From Gnetum montanum (lineage: Eukaryota; Streptophyta; Gnetopsida; Gnetales; Gnetaceae), in the NCBI GenBank assembly GCA_015680685.1, contig MNCI01005255.1:875204-939203 (forward strand): a stretch of DNA of 64,000 nucleotides. Direction: 5' to 3'. Within the stretch, counting starts at the first letter, position 1. Each line of letters opens with the position of its first letter. The notes under the pieces were generated by a model. That model ran no database searches and had not been told where the DNA came from. It saw nothing but the letters and a program-made list of their open reading frames with translations. Shown in pieces: positions 1-11,186 of this stretch. Made by a program: the position numbers and the translations under genes.

Positions 1-982
1 ACTCTAGTGGGATCCTTCTGAAGCTACCCACATTAATTCTCTCCCTGAATTGCCAGGGGATATTGAGCAAGTCCCAAGAAATATTTACGATGTGGTTTCT
101 GGTTGCGTCATACAGAATGGCAAGATAGTTTGGACTTTAAGGCATTCAACTGAGTATCTATGGGATGAGGTTTACACATTGAAGGAGACACTAGCAAAAG
201 AGAGAGAGGGGAAACGGGATCTCCAATCCCGTTATGACTTTGCTGCTACTAGGTTTTTTGGTGATAGCACATGGCACTCATTCGAAATCACCTACGTAGG
301 TTATTGGATGATTTTAAAGAGTAAAGTGCAGGCTACAAAGAACTTAGCAGAACAAAGAGCACAAATAGATTTGTTGAATAGGAAATGTCAAGATTGGAAA
401 TCCTTTGCTGCCAAAGTATGGAAGTGGGGCCAAGACCAAAAGGACCACAAGCATCAATATAATAAATGGCTAAAGGAGGAGTTAGTTGAACGTCACCAGG
501 CGGAGATGTTCATCGATGGGTTAGGTTTGCAGCCTTCTTATGATAGGTTTGTCGAGTGCATTGAGGTGGAGGGATCTCCAGAGAGAACGATTACCACCAT
601 CTCTAAGGAGACTACAATAGGCGTGTTCTCTCTTGAGCACCCTACTTGGACCCTAGTGAATAAAGGCAAAGCACTCACTAGCATTGACTTTGGCTTGGAG
701 GCAAATTGGGGAAATGTGCCTGAGAAGGAGATTCTATGGCGTTTGGAGACCAACTTGGGGCCTCCCTCACTTTTGAGTGTTTTATTTTGGAATCTTTTTT
801 TTGTTTTCATTATTGGTGTTACTATTTTTTTGATTTTTGTGTTTATAATTTGCTTTATTACCCTTACCTATTTTGTTTTGTTTTATGTTTTCTGTTTGTA
901 GGGACATGTTAATGATGGAGCTAGCCTTAGTGGAGCAGGAGTGGATGATGAAGAGGATCTTGGGGATCAACCCCATCCATGA
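1..982 (+). pseudogene. aORF gene of R5, last two exons (exons 7 and 8)
   Basis: This is the 3' end of the gene found antisense to gag-pol in all related copies. Exon 7 (from about 8 to 778) starts near the conserved WDP and encodes a charged, probably coiled-coil region. It carries the motif QKDHKH (residues encoded near 448-465) and then SPERTITTISKETT, which matches SPEREITLPRGETT in R4. The frame is open from 50 to 778. A GT at 779-780 and a T-rich intron ending in TTTGTAG at 901 give a phase-0 splice to exon 8 (902-982). Exon 8 encodes an acidic tail ending DQPHP and a TGA. Reading straight on into the T-rich stretch gives a false hydrophobic tail, which I treat as intron. Function unknown. 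This exon 7 has the longest uninterrupted frame among the five copies. Confidence 0.7.
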
Positions 983-1619
983 GCTTTGTGTTAGTCAGAC
1001 TTAAGCCATTAAGTGTTTTTAGATTTTTGGATGTTTGATAGAATGTATAAAGACTGATGTAATGACTTGGATTTAATTGTGGTATAAAATGGTTGCATTC
1101 TTTTGTTACTTTGCTGTTCCATGTATATATATTTGTTATTTTTCATGTTTTTCATTATTTTTATTTTTTTTCTCAAGTATATTGTGAACATGTGCGTGCA
1201 ACTAAAGGTAGCATAGTTTTCTAAAATGTAAAGCGAAACATAAGGTAAATATTTGCAAAAGAAGGCAATGACTGTGCATGAATCTAAATTGTAACTTGTA
1301 ACTTGTAAATGAAAATTCAATGTAAAATGATGGGAGTTCATGAATCTATAACTTGTTGGCTCTAGTTTAAAGCCATTTCGAGCTGGGTACATCAGTTTAA
1401 AGTCATGATAGATTGTTGCATCTATTGTTAAAGAAAGAAAGAATTACCAGTTTTATGCCATGGTGGGCCAAAGGTAGTAACGTTTTCAGAAACTTTTAAA
1501 CAGAACCAACCATTTTTGACCATGGCTAGTTTAATGTCATTGTAGACGTTTGTTGGCAGTTTAATGTCATACCATACATCTATAGTTTAACATCATTCTT
1601 GACATTTCATTAGTTAGTT
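983..1619. repeat. R5 spacer between aORF gene and protease, with degenerate border repeats
   Basis: No coding sequence is seen. The right half (about 1355-1600) repeats the unit seen after PR in other copies, read here in reverse as CAGTTTAATGTCAT or TAGTTTAAAGCCAT. The left half is AT-rich with nothing recognisable. A 3' UTR and polyadenylation region for the aORF gene would be expected here. Confidence 0.55.
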
Positions 1620-4600
1620 CTATTTATTGAGTTGCTTCTTGATCCTTTGTAGTTTAACATGTGGGGTTGAGCATGCAGGTAAGATTTTATACTCACCTTC
1701 TCCTTCATCAGTGATATCAAAGGGTAATTCTGACCAAGGGACATCAGTAGGGATGGTGCCTATGTTTGTATTGTCTGGTGTTTCTTCAATTTCAGTAGGA
1801 TTGGGAGTTAACGTTGGATTTATGTTTTGAAGTATGCTCATGATTCCTTGCTTAGGCTCAACGAACTCAATTTTTGACTCTTGATCTACTCTAGGATGTG
1901 AGGAAGTAGGTGGTACTATTGCATCCCGATATATGATTATCTCACCACCCTTGTAAGGTAGGTAGATCTCCTGATGGATTGGGGAGGATACGACTTTAAG
2001 TTGAGCCAGCCATGGATGTCCTAGGATTAGATTAAATCTTGGCATTTCATCGACCACTATGAATTCAGCCGATGTGGGGAATTGGTCCCTAGGTATGAAA
2101 TCCAAGGTAACCATACCTTTCACTCCAACATGGGAACCACTGAAGGATTTTAGGAAAGAAGTTATCATGGTCTGTATTTGTTTGGTAAGTCCTAGTTTTT
2201 CGATGACAGGAAAAGGTATGATATTGGTCGCCACACCATCATTGACATGCACCCTACATATCTTGATATGATTAACCTGTATCATTATGAACATAGGGGT
2301 TGTAGTAACTTCTCATGTTTTCTCATCTAGCTTAATGTTCTTAGCGTGAAACTCTAGGGATGTAGTCTTTGATTCTTGAGATTGTGTGAACAATACTGCA
2401 TGAATGGATGGTTCATTTGCAGGAAGGTCCTCACTAACAAGGACTGAAATTAACATACGCATGAGAGCTTCTCGATGTACTGGTGAAGTCATTACTAGAT
2501 CATACAGGCTTAGACAAGTATTCTTTTGTTTCAAAGCTTGTGTGACCTAGGTCAATCCATTTGCTAGGTCTTTACCATTTGGGGAACCCTTGTCTGTAGA
2601 GACTTGATCCATTTGACCCAACATTCATATTTCCCATGGAGGGGTTTTTGCTGAAGATGCTGGGTTTGGGACATGACTCATGACATTATCCTTATTTTGA
2701 TGACTTGTACTAGGCTCATTAATGAGTGAACACATGGGAACAACATTTAGCGATGTTGGCTTTGGTGGTCCTAATTTGTATTGATGGTTTTCTCTTTCCA
2801 AACTTTCTCTTGTTAGTCAATCGGCAAGACGTTCTTGTAGAGGTTGTGGGGGAATGGAGGTGGGTTTTGTATTATGGAATTTTGGCACCCAGATCACAAA
2901 GGGAATGGGTTGGTTTTTAGATGGTGTGGTTGTGGCTGCAACAAAAGTAGGTACATAGATAACGAATGGTCTTAGGGGTGTGGGGGATTTGCGCATGATG
3001 AAAGGGGTTTGAGGACATGTTGGGATAGGTGTGTTTTCTGAAGGCCTGTGAATCATAAAAGGTTTTCACGGAACGTCTTTTATGTCTTCCACATGGATAG
3101 TATTATCACATATTGTGCATCATTGGTATTGAGAGGATCCTTGTAGACCCCCATGGATTGGTTTTGGGGTCTTACTGGGTTTGCCTCGTCAAATACTACT
3201 TCATCCCTATCAATCATGTGTTGTATATCCTGTTTCAACTTAAAGTAGTAATCAGTCCCATGACCACACTGTTGGTGATATTCGCCAAACCTATCCAACC
3301 TAAAGCCTTTTGGAATGGGGGGTTTGTTGGCTGTTGCTAAGGCTGGACTTTTGGCCAATTCACAAAATCGATCGTGCCTTTGAGAGGCCGTAGGAGACAT
3401 TTGTTTGTGTTGAATTAGCCCAGCCTTTAGAAGTTGATCAAGAAATTATGAAGGCTTCATGGGCAATGGTGTGTATTGAGTGGGGTCTTTTCTTTCAAAT
3501 TTATGGGCATGACCTATGTTGTTGTTTCTATTTGAAGAATTTTCGAGTGTAGGAGTGGGTGTGGTTCTTTCATGGTTGTTTGGGACATTAGGTTGTTTTC
3601 CTTTTTATCCTGGATGACTAGGTTGGGCTATTTCGGCCACTATTGCTACCATTGTTTTAGATTTATCTTTCCTCGTATGTTGGCTCCTAAAGGTTGAGTA
3701 GGCTAGGTCATTACTTGTTTGTGCTGCCTCTTCTATGTCTTTGATTTGCACGAATGCTTGGCTCAATGTGCGGGCTTTCAAGTAGTAAATTTTTGACTTA
3801 ATAAAGTCATTCACAGCTGCCTTAAGGATGATAAGAAGATATGTTCTAGGGATGGGTTCGTGAAGTTCATTTAAGGCTACACTCCATCTTTTAATAAATT
3901 TCTGTGCTGGCTCTAATGGCGCTTGTTTAATTTGAATCAAGCTATCTAACGTGGCTTTAGGTTCAGATTGTACTTGAAATGGGTGACAAACTAGTGCAAC
4001 AAATCCTCCAGAGAAGATATGGAGCTATGGGGTAAAGCTTGGTACCAGTCTAAGGCTTTTCTAGTTAAGGACATAGCAAACACACACAGAATTACATGGG
4101 GCCATGCCTGAAGCAAAAGACTTTCGGTTCGAAATGTCACTAGGTGGGAATTTGGGTCTCCCTCTCCATTGTACTTGGTCAGCTGGGGTAATGAGACTCC
4201 CTTTGGCAAGGTTAAGGGTGAAATTGAGGGGTCAATTAGGTCATCTTGATAGAAATCTAGTACCTTAACTTCCTCAGTGTTCATAGTTTTAAGGCATTTT
4301 AATTCTTCTACCAATGAGTGTATCATTCTTTGTGTGTTTTCCCATTCTTGGGTAGTAGGAAAACCAGTGGATTGAGCAGATTGTGGATGATAATGGTTCA
4401 ATTGTTGCATTGTTTGTGGAAAGAGAGGTTGTTGGGCTGACGTTTGTTGTGGTGGGATGGTATTCGGGACTAAGACTACAGCTGGTGGAACCCAATGCCT
4501 AGCCATAGGTTATGAAGTAACACCCTGAATGTGTTGGGTTGGAGTAATCAATGATGCTCCATGGATCTGCACCTAAGGTATGTAATGGATGGATGTAGAA

Positions 4601-5324
4601 GCTGGTATGACCGATGACATTCCAATTACTTGAGGTTGAAAGACTGACCCTACATTAGTTTGGGGAGGGAGTTGTTGGGATTGTACTTGCAGGGGTATGA
4701 TGGAAGTGGATGCATCAAAGTGAATATTATTGAGCACGAAGAAGATAGGAATGGAAACAGGTACCTCTTGTTGGAAGACTGGTGCTCGAGTGTTTGCGGA
4801 TGAAGGAGGGAGCACAGTTTCTTCTAGAAAAGCGTGGAATAATGGGTTTGTATAGGCATGGGGACTGACGGTGTGGTAGGAATCTCCATGTTCAAATTGG
4901 GCTGCAGAGTCATCTTCCTCATCTTGAGGCTCTATTCAAGCTAGTTGTAAGGCTTGACTTCTCGCCATAAGAAGTTGGGATATGAGTTTATGATGGTTTT
5001 CAGATATAGGGATTATGTTGAATGCTAAAGGGATGAACTCACGTTCTCTTTTGTGGATAAATTCATATTCTTGCTTCACTTCCTTCTCTATACGATTGAT
5101 AGGTAGGTTGGCTTGGATTTTGACACATATGAAGTTATACTGTTCGGTGTAAGAGTCGCATAAGTAGGGCCTTTTCCCTATAGCTTGAGAGACTAGCGTG
5201 TAGGGCCTTGGGGATTTACCTGTTCAATAACAATTATGGATTCTATGGAAATCACAGGGTTCAAGGTTTTAGCCCCAAAGTTTGAGATTGGCAGTGTTGC
5301 TGGGTTGGTCTGGAAAGATTCCAT
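1620..5324 (-). pseudogene. gag-pro: gag-protease of R5, degenerate
   Basis: The likely start is the ATG at 5324 (MESFQTNP...), placed like the R4 start. The order is a low-complexity Pro/Gln/Ser-rich N-terminal part (4815-4573), the capsid-like gag core (4506-3605) with DFYQDDLIDP and LPQLTKYNGEGDPNSHL, a broken zinc knuckle near 3260 (FGEYHQQCGHGTDYY, so two Cys are lost), a Pro-rich linker with MIHRP/FVIRVP repeats (3056-2817), and protease (2294-1620). The protease shows VNDGVATNIIP and FNLILGHPWLAQL. Several frameshifts and stops separate these blocks, so no full polyprotein can be made. It ends EGEYKIL...KKQLNK then TAG. Confidence 0.8.
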
Positions 5325-5686
5325 AATGAAAGTGAGTAAATTGGGCTAGACGAGTTAACCGTGAGCAACCACAACATGACAAACCACGTGAGAAGTAGCT
5401 ACGGTGTCACAGATAGTGTGTCACCAAAAGTAGCATGTCCTGACAAGAAGCGTAACCAACAGGTAGCATGTCTTGACAGGCATCTACAGCGTGAGAGACA
5501 TAGTAGCGACATGAGTAGATTGTAGCATGAGTACTGCAGTGTGAGGTAGGACAGACAAGATGGGTGAGTTAAGAGGGCATGTGTAAACTGGCTAGGCTTT
5601 AATCAACACTTTGTTTAGATAGGTAGCGTGGTCAACATTTTGACAAACAACAAACAAGTCAGGCCCTCCTTCTAGTGCTAATTTAC
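5325..5686 (-). promoter_or_regulatory. R5 leader and primer-binding region
   Basis: This is the untranslated leader between the LTR and gag. Next to the LTR end (5687), the minus strand reads TTAGCACTAGAAGGAGGG (about 5681-5664), the same block that follows the 5' LTRs of R4 and R3, so this is the primer-binding position. I could not match it to a specific tRNA. The rest (5325-5640) holds short repeats of GTAGCATG/GTGACA type and no ORF. Confidence 0.6.
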
Positions 5687-7373
5687 TATACTGACCTAAA
5701 TCGTCAGTGTAAGGCTGGAAGGGAAACAGACACCGAAACATCATCGATAGGCACAGTTGACCCTACCTTTACTTGAGGGCAAGTTGGAAAAGGGAACAAA
5801 GGTAGAGTGCCTTGGATGGTCTACATGCAAATCAACCAAGGAGTTCCCTAAGCGTAAACTATGGCTCGCACTGGGATTATCATAACTAATGTCTTAAAAC
5901 ATGAATAGTGCACATAAAATGTAAACAGAAATATATGTAGTGTATTGCAAATAGAACATAAATGGAATCATAAACAGAATGTAAGTAGAACATAAATCGA
6001 ACATAAACTAAATATAAAATAGAGTAAACAAAAAAATGGTTGGCAAAAATGAACTGTATTGTATTGCTTAGAAAAGGTGTGCACTGGTGAAAGCGTAGCT
6101 GCACATGTGGATGGTAGGTCAAATGCCTAGCCTCAGGGTGATGTGACATGATGATGTGATGTTGTATGTGAGAAGTAATTGGATGCCAGGATTCAAGTGT
6201 GCTAAGTGCCCAAGGATTGCTAGTTTGTTGTATGTTCTCAGAATTGCCAATGTCTCCAATTGCCAACCTTGGTTTATGTGAATTAATAGGGTATTTATAA
6301 GGCTGGGTCGGACTCAGGTTTGGAATTTAAGAATGGAATCAATAGCTGGGAGATGAGAGGAAAGCATATCTTGTGACACATGTCCAATGAACAACTGTAT
6401 GTGAGTTGGACATGTGTGGGCAAGCTACATTCTGGACTAGGTGCATTGCATTTTACAACTCGTGGGTTACTCAAGCCCATGGGAGTATATACAATTTAGA
6501 CTGTGAGGGCTCGACATGCCCACAAATGAAGAAAATTTACAAAGAAAATCAAAGGGATTGACTTTGGCTCGATTGAAACTTCTTGGTCCTTGAATTGACT
6601 ACTGTAGGATGTCGATTTGAGGGGTTCCGTGGCTATTTGAGGTGTTTCTGTTTTGCTAGAGCCTCTAGCATGAGTGGATGTGCCTCTAGCGTGAGATGAG
6701 TTGAGCTTCAGCATGAGTTCATTTGTGTTTACGCTACACTCACACCCAGCATGACCTCCAACGTGTGTACGCTGCACTCATGCCCAACGTGACCTTCAGC
6801 GTGAGTGAGGGAAATGAGACCTTTTGATATCAAATTTGAATTTTGAAGCCTGATTCTTGAAGTATGGCTACTACCTACCTTGTGACCTTGAGGGTGATTT
6901 GGAATGTGGAATTTTGAGCTTGAATGTGTTTGGTTTTGAGTCACTTGGAGTAGGTTATGCTACAGTGTGACCACAGCATGACCTGTAGTGTGACCTACAG
7001 AAATTGCAATTTTTGAACATTGAAACTAAATTTTCTCAAGGCTGGAGTCTAAAGTTGGAGATTTTTAATGCCAAGCCCTAGGATGGCCTACACATTCAAA
7101 ACCAAGTCATTTCGACTTAGTTTGGAAGCTATGAAAGTTGGTCATGCTAGACTCATGCAGCATGCCCACAGCATGCCCTACACTTTGAACTTAATTTTAA
7201 TGGTGTTTGGAGTTGCTCACGTTGAGGGTAGGCTACCTTGACAGCATGAGCAAGCTGGCTTGAACAAGATGAGCATGAGTTCCATGCCTTAGTCCAGTTT
7301 TGCCTCCCGAATGCCGAGGAGGGCTTGGGTCATCCTTGTTTCAAAGTGTTGGGCCAAAATTAGTGGTGTTTCA
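5687..7373 (-). repeat. R5 5' LTR (reverse orientation)
   Basis: About 1,687 bp. On the minus strand it begins TGAAACACCACTAATTTTGG and ends GTCAGTATA, where the usual CA has become TA. A TATA-like TATAAATA lies on the minus strand at 6300-6293. The region 6640-7260 holds many short words of the AGCGTGA/AGCATGA kind that form imperfect palindromes with each other. Confidence 0.8.
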
Positions 7374-10300
7374 CCCACATCACAACCGCATGTAAGTTCT
7401 ATTTCTATCAGCTCCTCTATACCCATTCCACCATCAGTAGCAGACCCAACTTCAACCGTGTGGTGGACAATAATGACTTATTTTCCACATCTCAAATGTC
7501 TCACATGCCATAATATGCATAGCCCTAAACATACCAAGTTTTACATGTAACGCAACTGAACACGGGGCTGTGGGCTACCCCAACCATTGGCAGATAACCA
7601 TCCCCATAGTGACATAGATGCTAGCTGCTCTAGTGGCACCATCCATTGGGTTATGGGATGCTCAAACAACACCACTAGTAGGAGCTACTTCGAAAGCACC
7701 CCTAATGGGACTGGCAGCCGCACCAATAATGCCATAGGTGATGGCTTCTCCAGTAGCCTCAGAACCCCCTATAACATCCCTAGGTTTGGACCAAGCCTTC
7801 TAGCTCATCTAGACCCTCACTAAAGAAATTAAATGGCTCAAAGCCACTGGATCTAAAACCATTTAAGTCATGGACTTCTACCAAGATGACCTAATTAATC
7901 TAGTTGTTCCCATGCTTACATTGCCCCCTGGGGTACAACTTCCCCAGTGTACAAAATACAATGGGGAAGGTGATCTGAATGCCCACCTAGTCACTTTCAG
8001 GTCTGAATCCTTGTTACTAGAACCATGGCCCCAAATCATCATTCACATTTTCACCATGTCCTTAACAAGCAAGGCCTTAAACTGATACCACACGCTTCCC
8101 CATGCTTCAATTGCAACATTAGAAGAATTACTAAGCCAGTTCGTGACTCATTTTAAGTATAACTCAAAACCAGAAGTCACTTTAGATTAGCTCATGAACG
8201 TTAAACATGAACCATTAGAATCTGTACAAAAATTCATACAACATTGGAGCGCTACCCTAAACAAAACACGTGAACCAATTGTTGAGGCTCATTTGATGGC
8301 TATTTTCAAAGAAGCAATAAATGATTCTATCAAGTCCAAACTATATTATCTGGCTCCATATTCCCTTAGCCAAGCATTCGCTCAAACTAAATTCATTCAA
8401 GATGTCATAGAGGCTAGTAGAGATCTAGCCTACGTAGCCTATCAAAACACATATACAAAGAAAGATAAGGAGAAAAGGAAGGCCACATCAACCACGGTGG
8501 CCGGTATGGCTAATGAGAACAAGTCCAACAATAGTAAAAAGACTACCACAACACCTAAAGCCTCCACTAAGACAGCACCTAGCTCTAGTAGCACTATTCA
8601 ACCTCTAACATCAACACCCATAGTGCAAAGTTTTCCAAGGCCAAATGTTGAGCACAAGGATCACTTAAAATATACCCCGTTACCAATTAAGCCTTCGAAG
8701 CTTCTAAGTCAATTGTTGGGAGCTGGGCATATCCAGCATAAATGGATGTTAGAAAAGAACCTTAAGCATCACCAAAGGTACTATGAAGTCCTTCAAGACA
8801 CCTCCTTGGCAATGCCTAATGAACCATTAGTACCAAGGAACTTTAGGCTAGATCATTTTTGTGATTATCACCAATTGTTTGGACATGATACAGATTATTG
8901 CATGGCATTGAAAGATGATATCCAGCAAATGATCGATTAGGGTAAGCTAGTCCTAGATGAGAGTAGTCTTGTCCCCCTTGAAAACCAATCTATGAATGTT
9001 TACAAAGATCCTTTGAATGCTAACAATGCAGGTCACACTATCAATGCCATTAGCATTGATGATAACATAAAATCATAACATGAACCATTCTTGGTTCATG
9101 TACCCCCCCCCCCCCCCCCCCCCCCCCCCACAATGCTAAAGCTTCAACAACAACCAGGTCGCAAATCCCCTTTGTTGTTAGGACCTCTCCACACACATCT
9201 ACTATAGTTGTTGTACTTAAAACTGCATTGTGTCCCACTACAAAAATGCAGACATAGTTTTTTATCAGGGTGCCAAAGCATGTGAGTTCCCCTACTACCC
9301 AAAGTCAAGTGACAAGCACTGTATGTCAACCTCCTCATCTAAGGAAATGCAAAGAACGTCTAGCAGATAAGTTGGCTAGAGAACGTGCTATTTTGGGTCC
9401 TCCTAATCCCACCCTCTTGTCTACAATTTCAATGACCTCTTCATCATCAGCCATTTGTGGAAACACATACATGAAACCATCATCCTTTAATTCAAAAAAG
9501 CTTACTATCCAACCCAAAGCCACTACGCCTAGGGAGATTCGTCTTTTAGGCCACATGGAGGAAGAAAATGTTAGCAAACAATTAGATAGTGGGCAAGACT
9601 TCCTAAATGCACTTTCACAAGTTAAACATGCCTTGAAACAAAAAACACAACATTAAGCTTGTACGAGTTAATAATGACCTCGACGGTGCATCGTGAAGCT
9701 TTGATTCACATGTTAGCATCTATTTCTGTTAGTGAAAACATGCCAACCAAAGAGAAAGCTATCCATGCCATTATGCTTCCTTCTGTGGCTAAATAACCAC
9801 GGCCAACCCATTAAATATTTCATGAAAAAGCCATCAAAGATGACCCTGAAAAGGGTCAAGTGACTATCAGCCCCATGTTTATCACAATTCGGGTAGGTCA
9901 GTATAAAATTTTTAGAGTACACATCAACGACGATGCTACCACCAATGTGATACCATTCCCCATAGTGGAGAAATTGGGCCTAGTAGATCAAATCAATCCC
10001 ACGACAACCTCATGTTTAAAGTCATTCAATGGGGCACATGTTGTGGTCAAGGGGACTATTACCATCAACTTCGTAGTAGGGGACCAATTTTCCACTAGCA
10101 CAGTATTTATTGTGATGGAAGAGATGCTTGGGTTTAACCTGATCTTGGGAAGATCATGGTTAGCCCAACTCTGAGTTGTCTCCTCACCCATACACCAAGA
10201 GATCCACTTACCCTACGCAGGTAGAGAGGTAGTAATCTTTGGTGATGAAGTAGCCCCTCGAGCCATAAACAATATAGACGTGGAGCAAGGATCAGAGATA

Positions 10301-10458
10301 GAAATGTCTGAAAACGAATCACCCATTCATGCTGAAATTCCATGTTTGATAAATGAGGCATCTAAAACTACTGAATTAAATAAATAAACCATGTGGGCTA
10401 AATTTCCCTTCCAAACAACAGATGATAGTGTAGAGGAATACCACCACAAGGCTTCCTA
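7374..10458 (+). pseudogene. gag-pro: gag-protease of R2, degenerate
   Basis: The N-terminal part was lost to the R5 insertion. The gag core lies at 7870-8440 (MDFYQDDLINL, TKYNGEGDLNAHLVTFRSESL, then MNVKHEPLESVQKFIQHWSA), followed by a Lys/Ser/Thr-rich linker. The zinc knuckle FCDYHQLFGHDTDYC is encoded near 8857-8901; its second Cys is Phe. A 27-base C run at 9103 breaks the linker. The protease is at 9860-10174, with INDDATTNVIP and FNLILGRSWLAQL. Stops occur at about 8083, 8938, 9655 and 10174. The frame remnants end near 10458 (YHHKAS then TAA), matching the ends of the other copies. Confidence 0.8.
9103..9129 (+). repeat. poly-C run, 27 bases
   Basis: An uninterrupted run of 27 C lies within the Pro-rich gag linker of R2, where the related copies have ordinary CCT/CCC-containing codons (FVLRVP/FVIRVP repeats). 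It probably arose by slippage in a short C run. The exact length may be a sequencing or assembly artefact. The poly-Gly ORF on the other strand is a by-product. Confidence 0.9.
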
Positions 10459-11186
10459 AGCCTACACCTTGCCTAACCCATGACAAATTAGGAAACAATT
10501 GCATGATTAAAATTTACCTCCACTTTACTTCAATAAATTTTATACTTCTATTCACATAATTTCCATTTTTCATTAAGTTTTCTGTTTACATTGTCTCTAC
10601 CACTAGCATTAGTTAAAGCGATTAAGGCCCAAAATGGCCTTAAACTAGCAACAACTTGGAATGGCCTTAAACTACTACCACACCTTGCTAAAGGCTAAAA
10701 CTAGAAACACCACTCTAAAAATTACATTACATATGGCCTGAAATGGCCTTAAACTAGCAACAACCTAGAATGACCTTAAACTACCACCACGGCCCACTAA
10801 GGCCTAAAATTGGCAACACTACTTGTGAAAATTACGTTCAGCCTGAAATGACCTTAAACTAGCAATGATCCAAAATGGCCTTAAACTATCGCCATGGCCC
10901 ACTAAGGCCTAAAATTGGAAACCCACATCATAATAGTACATCATGTTTGGCCTGAAATGGCCTAAAACTAGCAATGGCCTAAAATGGCCTACAACTAGAA
11001 ATGGCCCGAAATGGCCCGAAATGGCCTTAAACTAAAACAAAGGGCACACAAGGGGCCCAAGCACATTAATAAACACATTAATCCAAAAGAAATAAAAAAA
11101 GTGTTTTATTTTTCATTAACTATAAGTCCATACTCGGAATACGTAACAACAAGCATTTCATTTTAAAGAAAAAATTTTCCAATGGG
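10459..11186 (+). repeat. R2 spacer after protease with tandem border repeats
   Basis: From about 10610 to 11045 a unit of roughly 25-35 bases recurs ten or more times, built on GGCCTTAAACTAGCAA and AAAATGGCC. Examples are AATGGCCTTAAACTAGCAA at 10634 and AGAATGACCTTAAACTACCA near 10768. The flanks (10490-10610 and 11046-11186) are AT-rich and hold nothing coding. The same unit occupies this position in R3, R4 and, more degenerate, R5. Confidence 0.8.

Larger units (their letters stand above)
1..7373 (-). mobile_element. R5: partial Tat-like Ty3/gypsy element, 5' half, minus strand
   Basis: Reading right to left the order is LTR (7373-5687), primer-binding region, gag (from 5324), protease (to 1620), a repeat spacer, then the 3' end of the oppositely oriented aORF gene (982-1). 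RT, integrase and the 3' LTR would lie left of the window. The right LTR end, TGAAACACC on the minus strand, abuts CCCACATCACAACCGCATG, which continues as the gag of R2, so R5 inserted into R2. The expected target duplication is CCCAC (7374-7378); its partner is outside the window. Confidence 0.85.

Noticed and set aside
790-900. Hydrophobic, membrane-like tail (FWNLFFVFIIGV...) of the R5 antisense ORF
   Set aside because: It is a T-rich intron read as Phe/Ile/Leu; a GT at 779 and TTTGTAG at 901 define the intron, and other copies splice at the same place.
1690-1700. GGTGAGTAT in the R5 protease end as donor of the pro-RT intron
   Set aside because: A good donor consensus, but R2, R3 and R4 have unrelated sequence at the aligned position, so it is not conserved.
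9050-9238. Minus-strand ORF with a poly-Gly run
   Set aside because: Produced by the C homopolymer at 9103-9129 read in reverse; nothing else resembles a protein.
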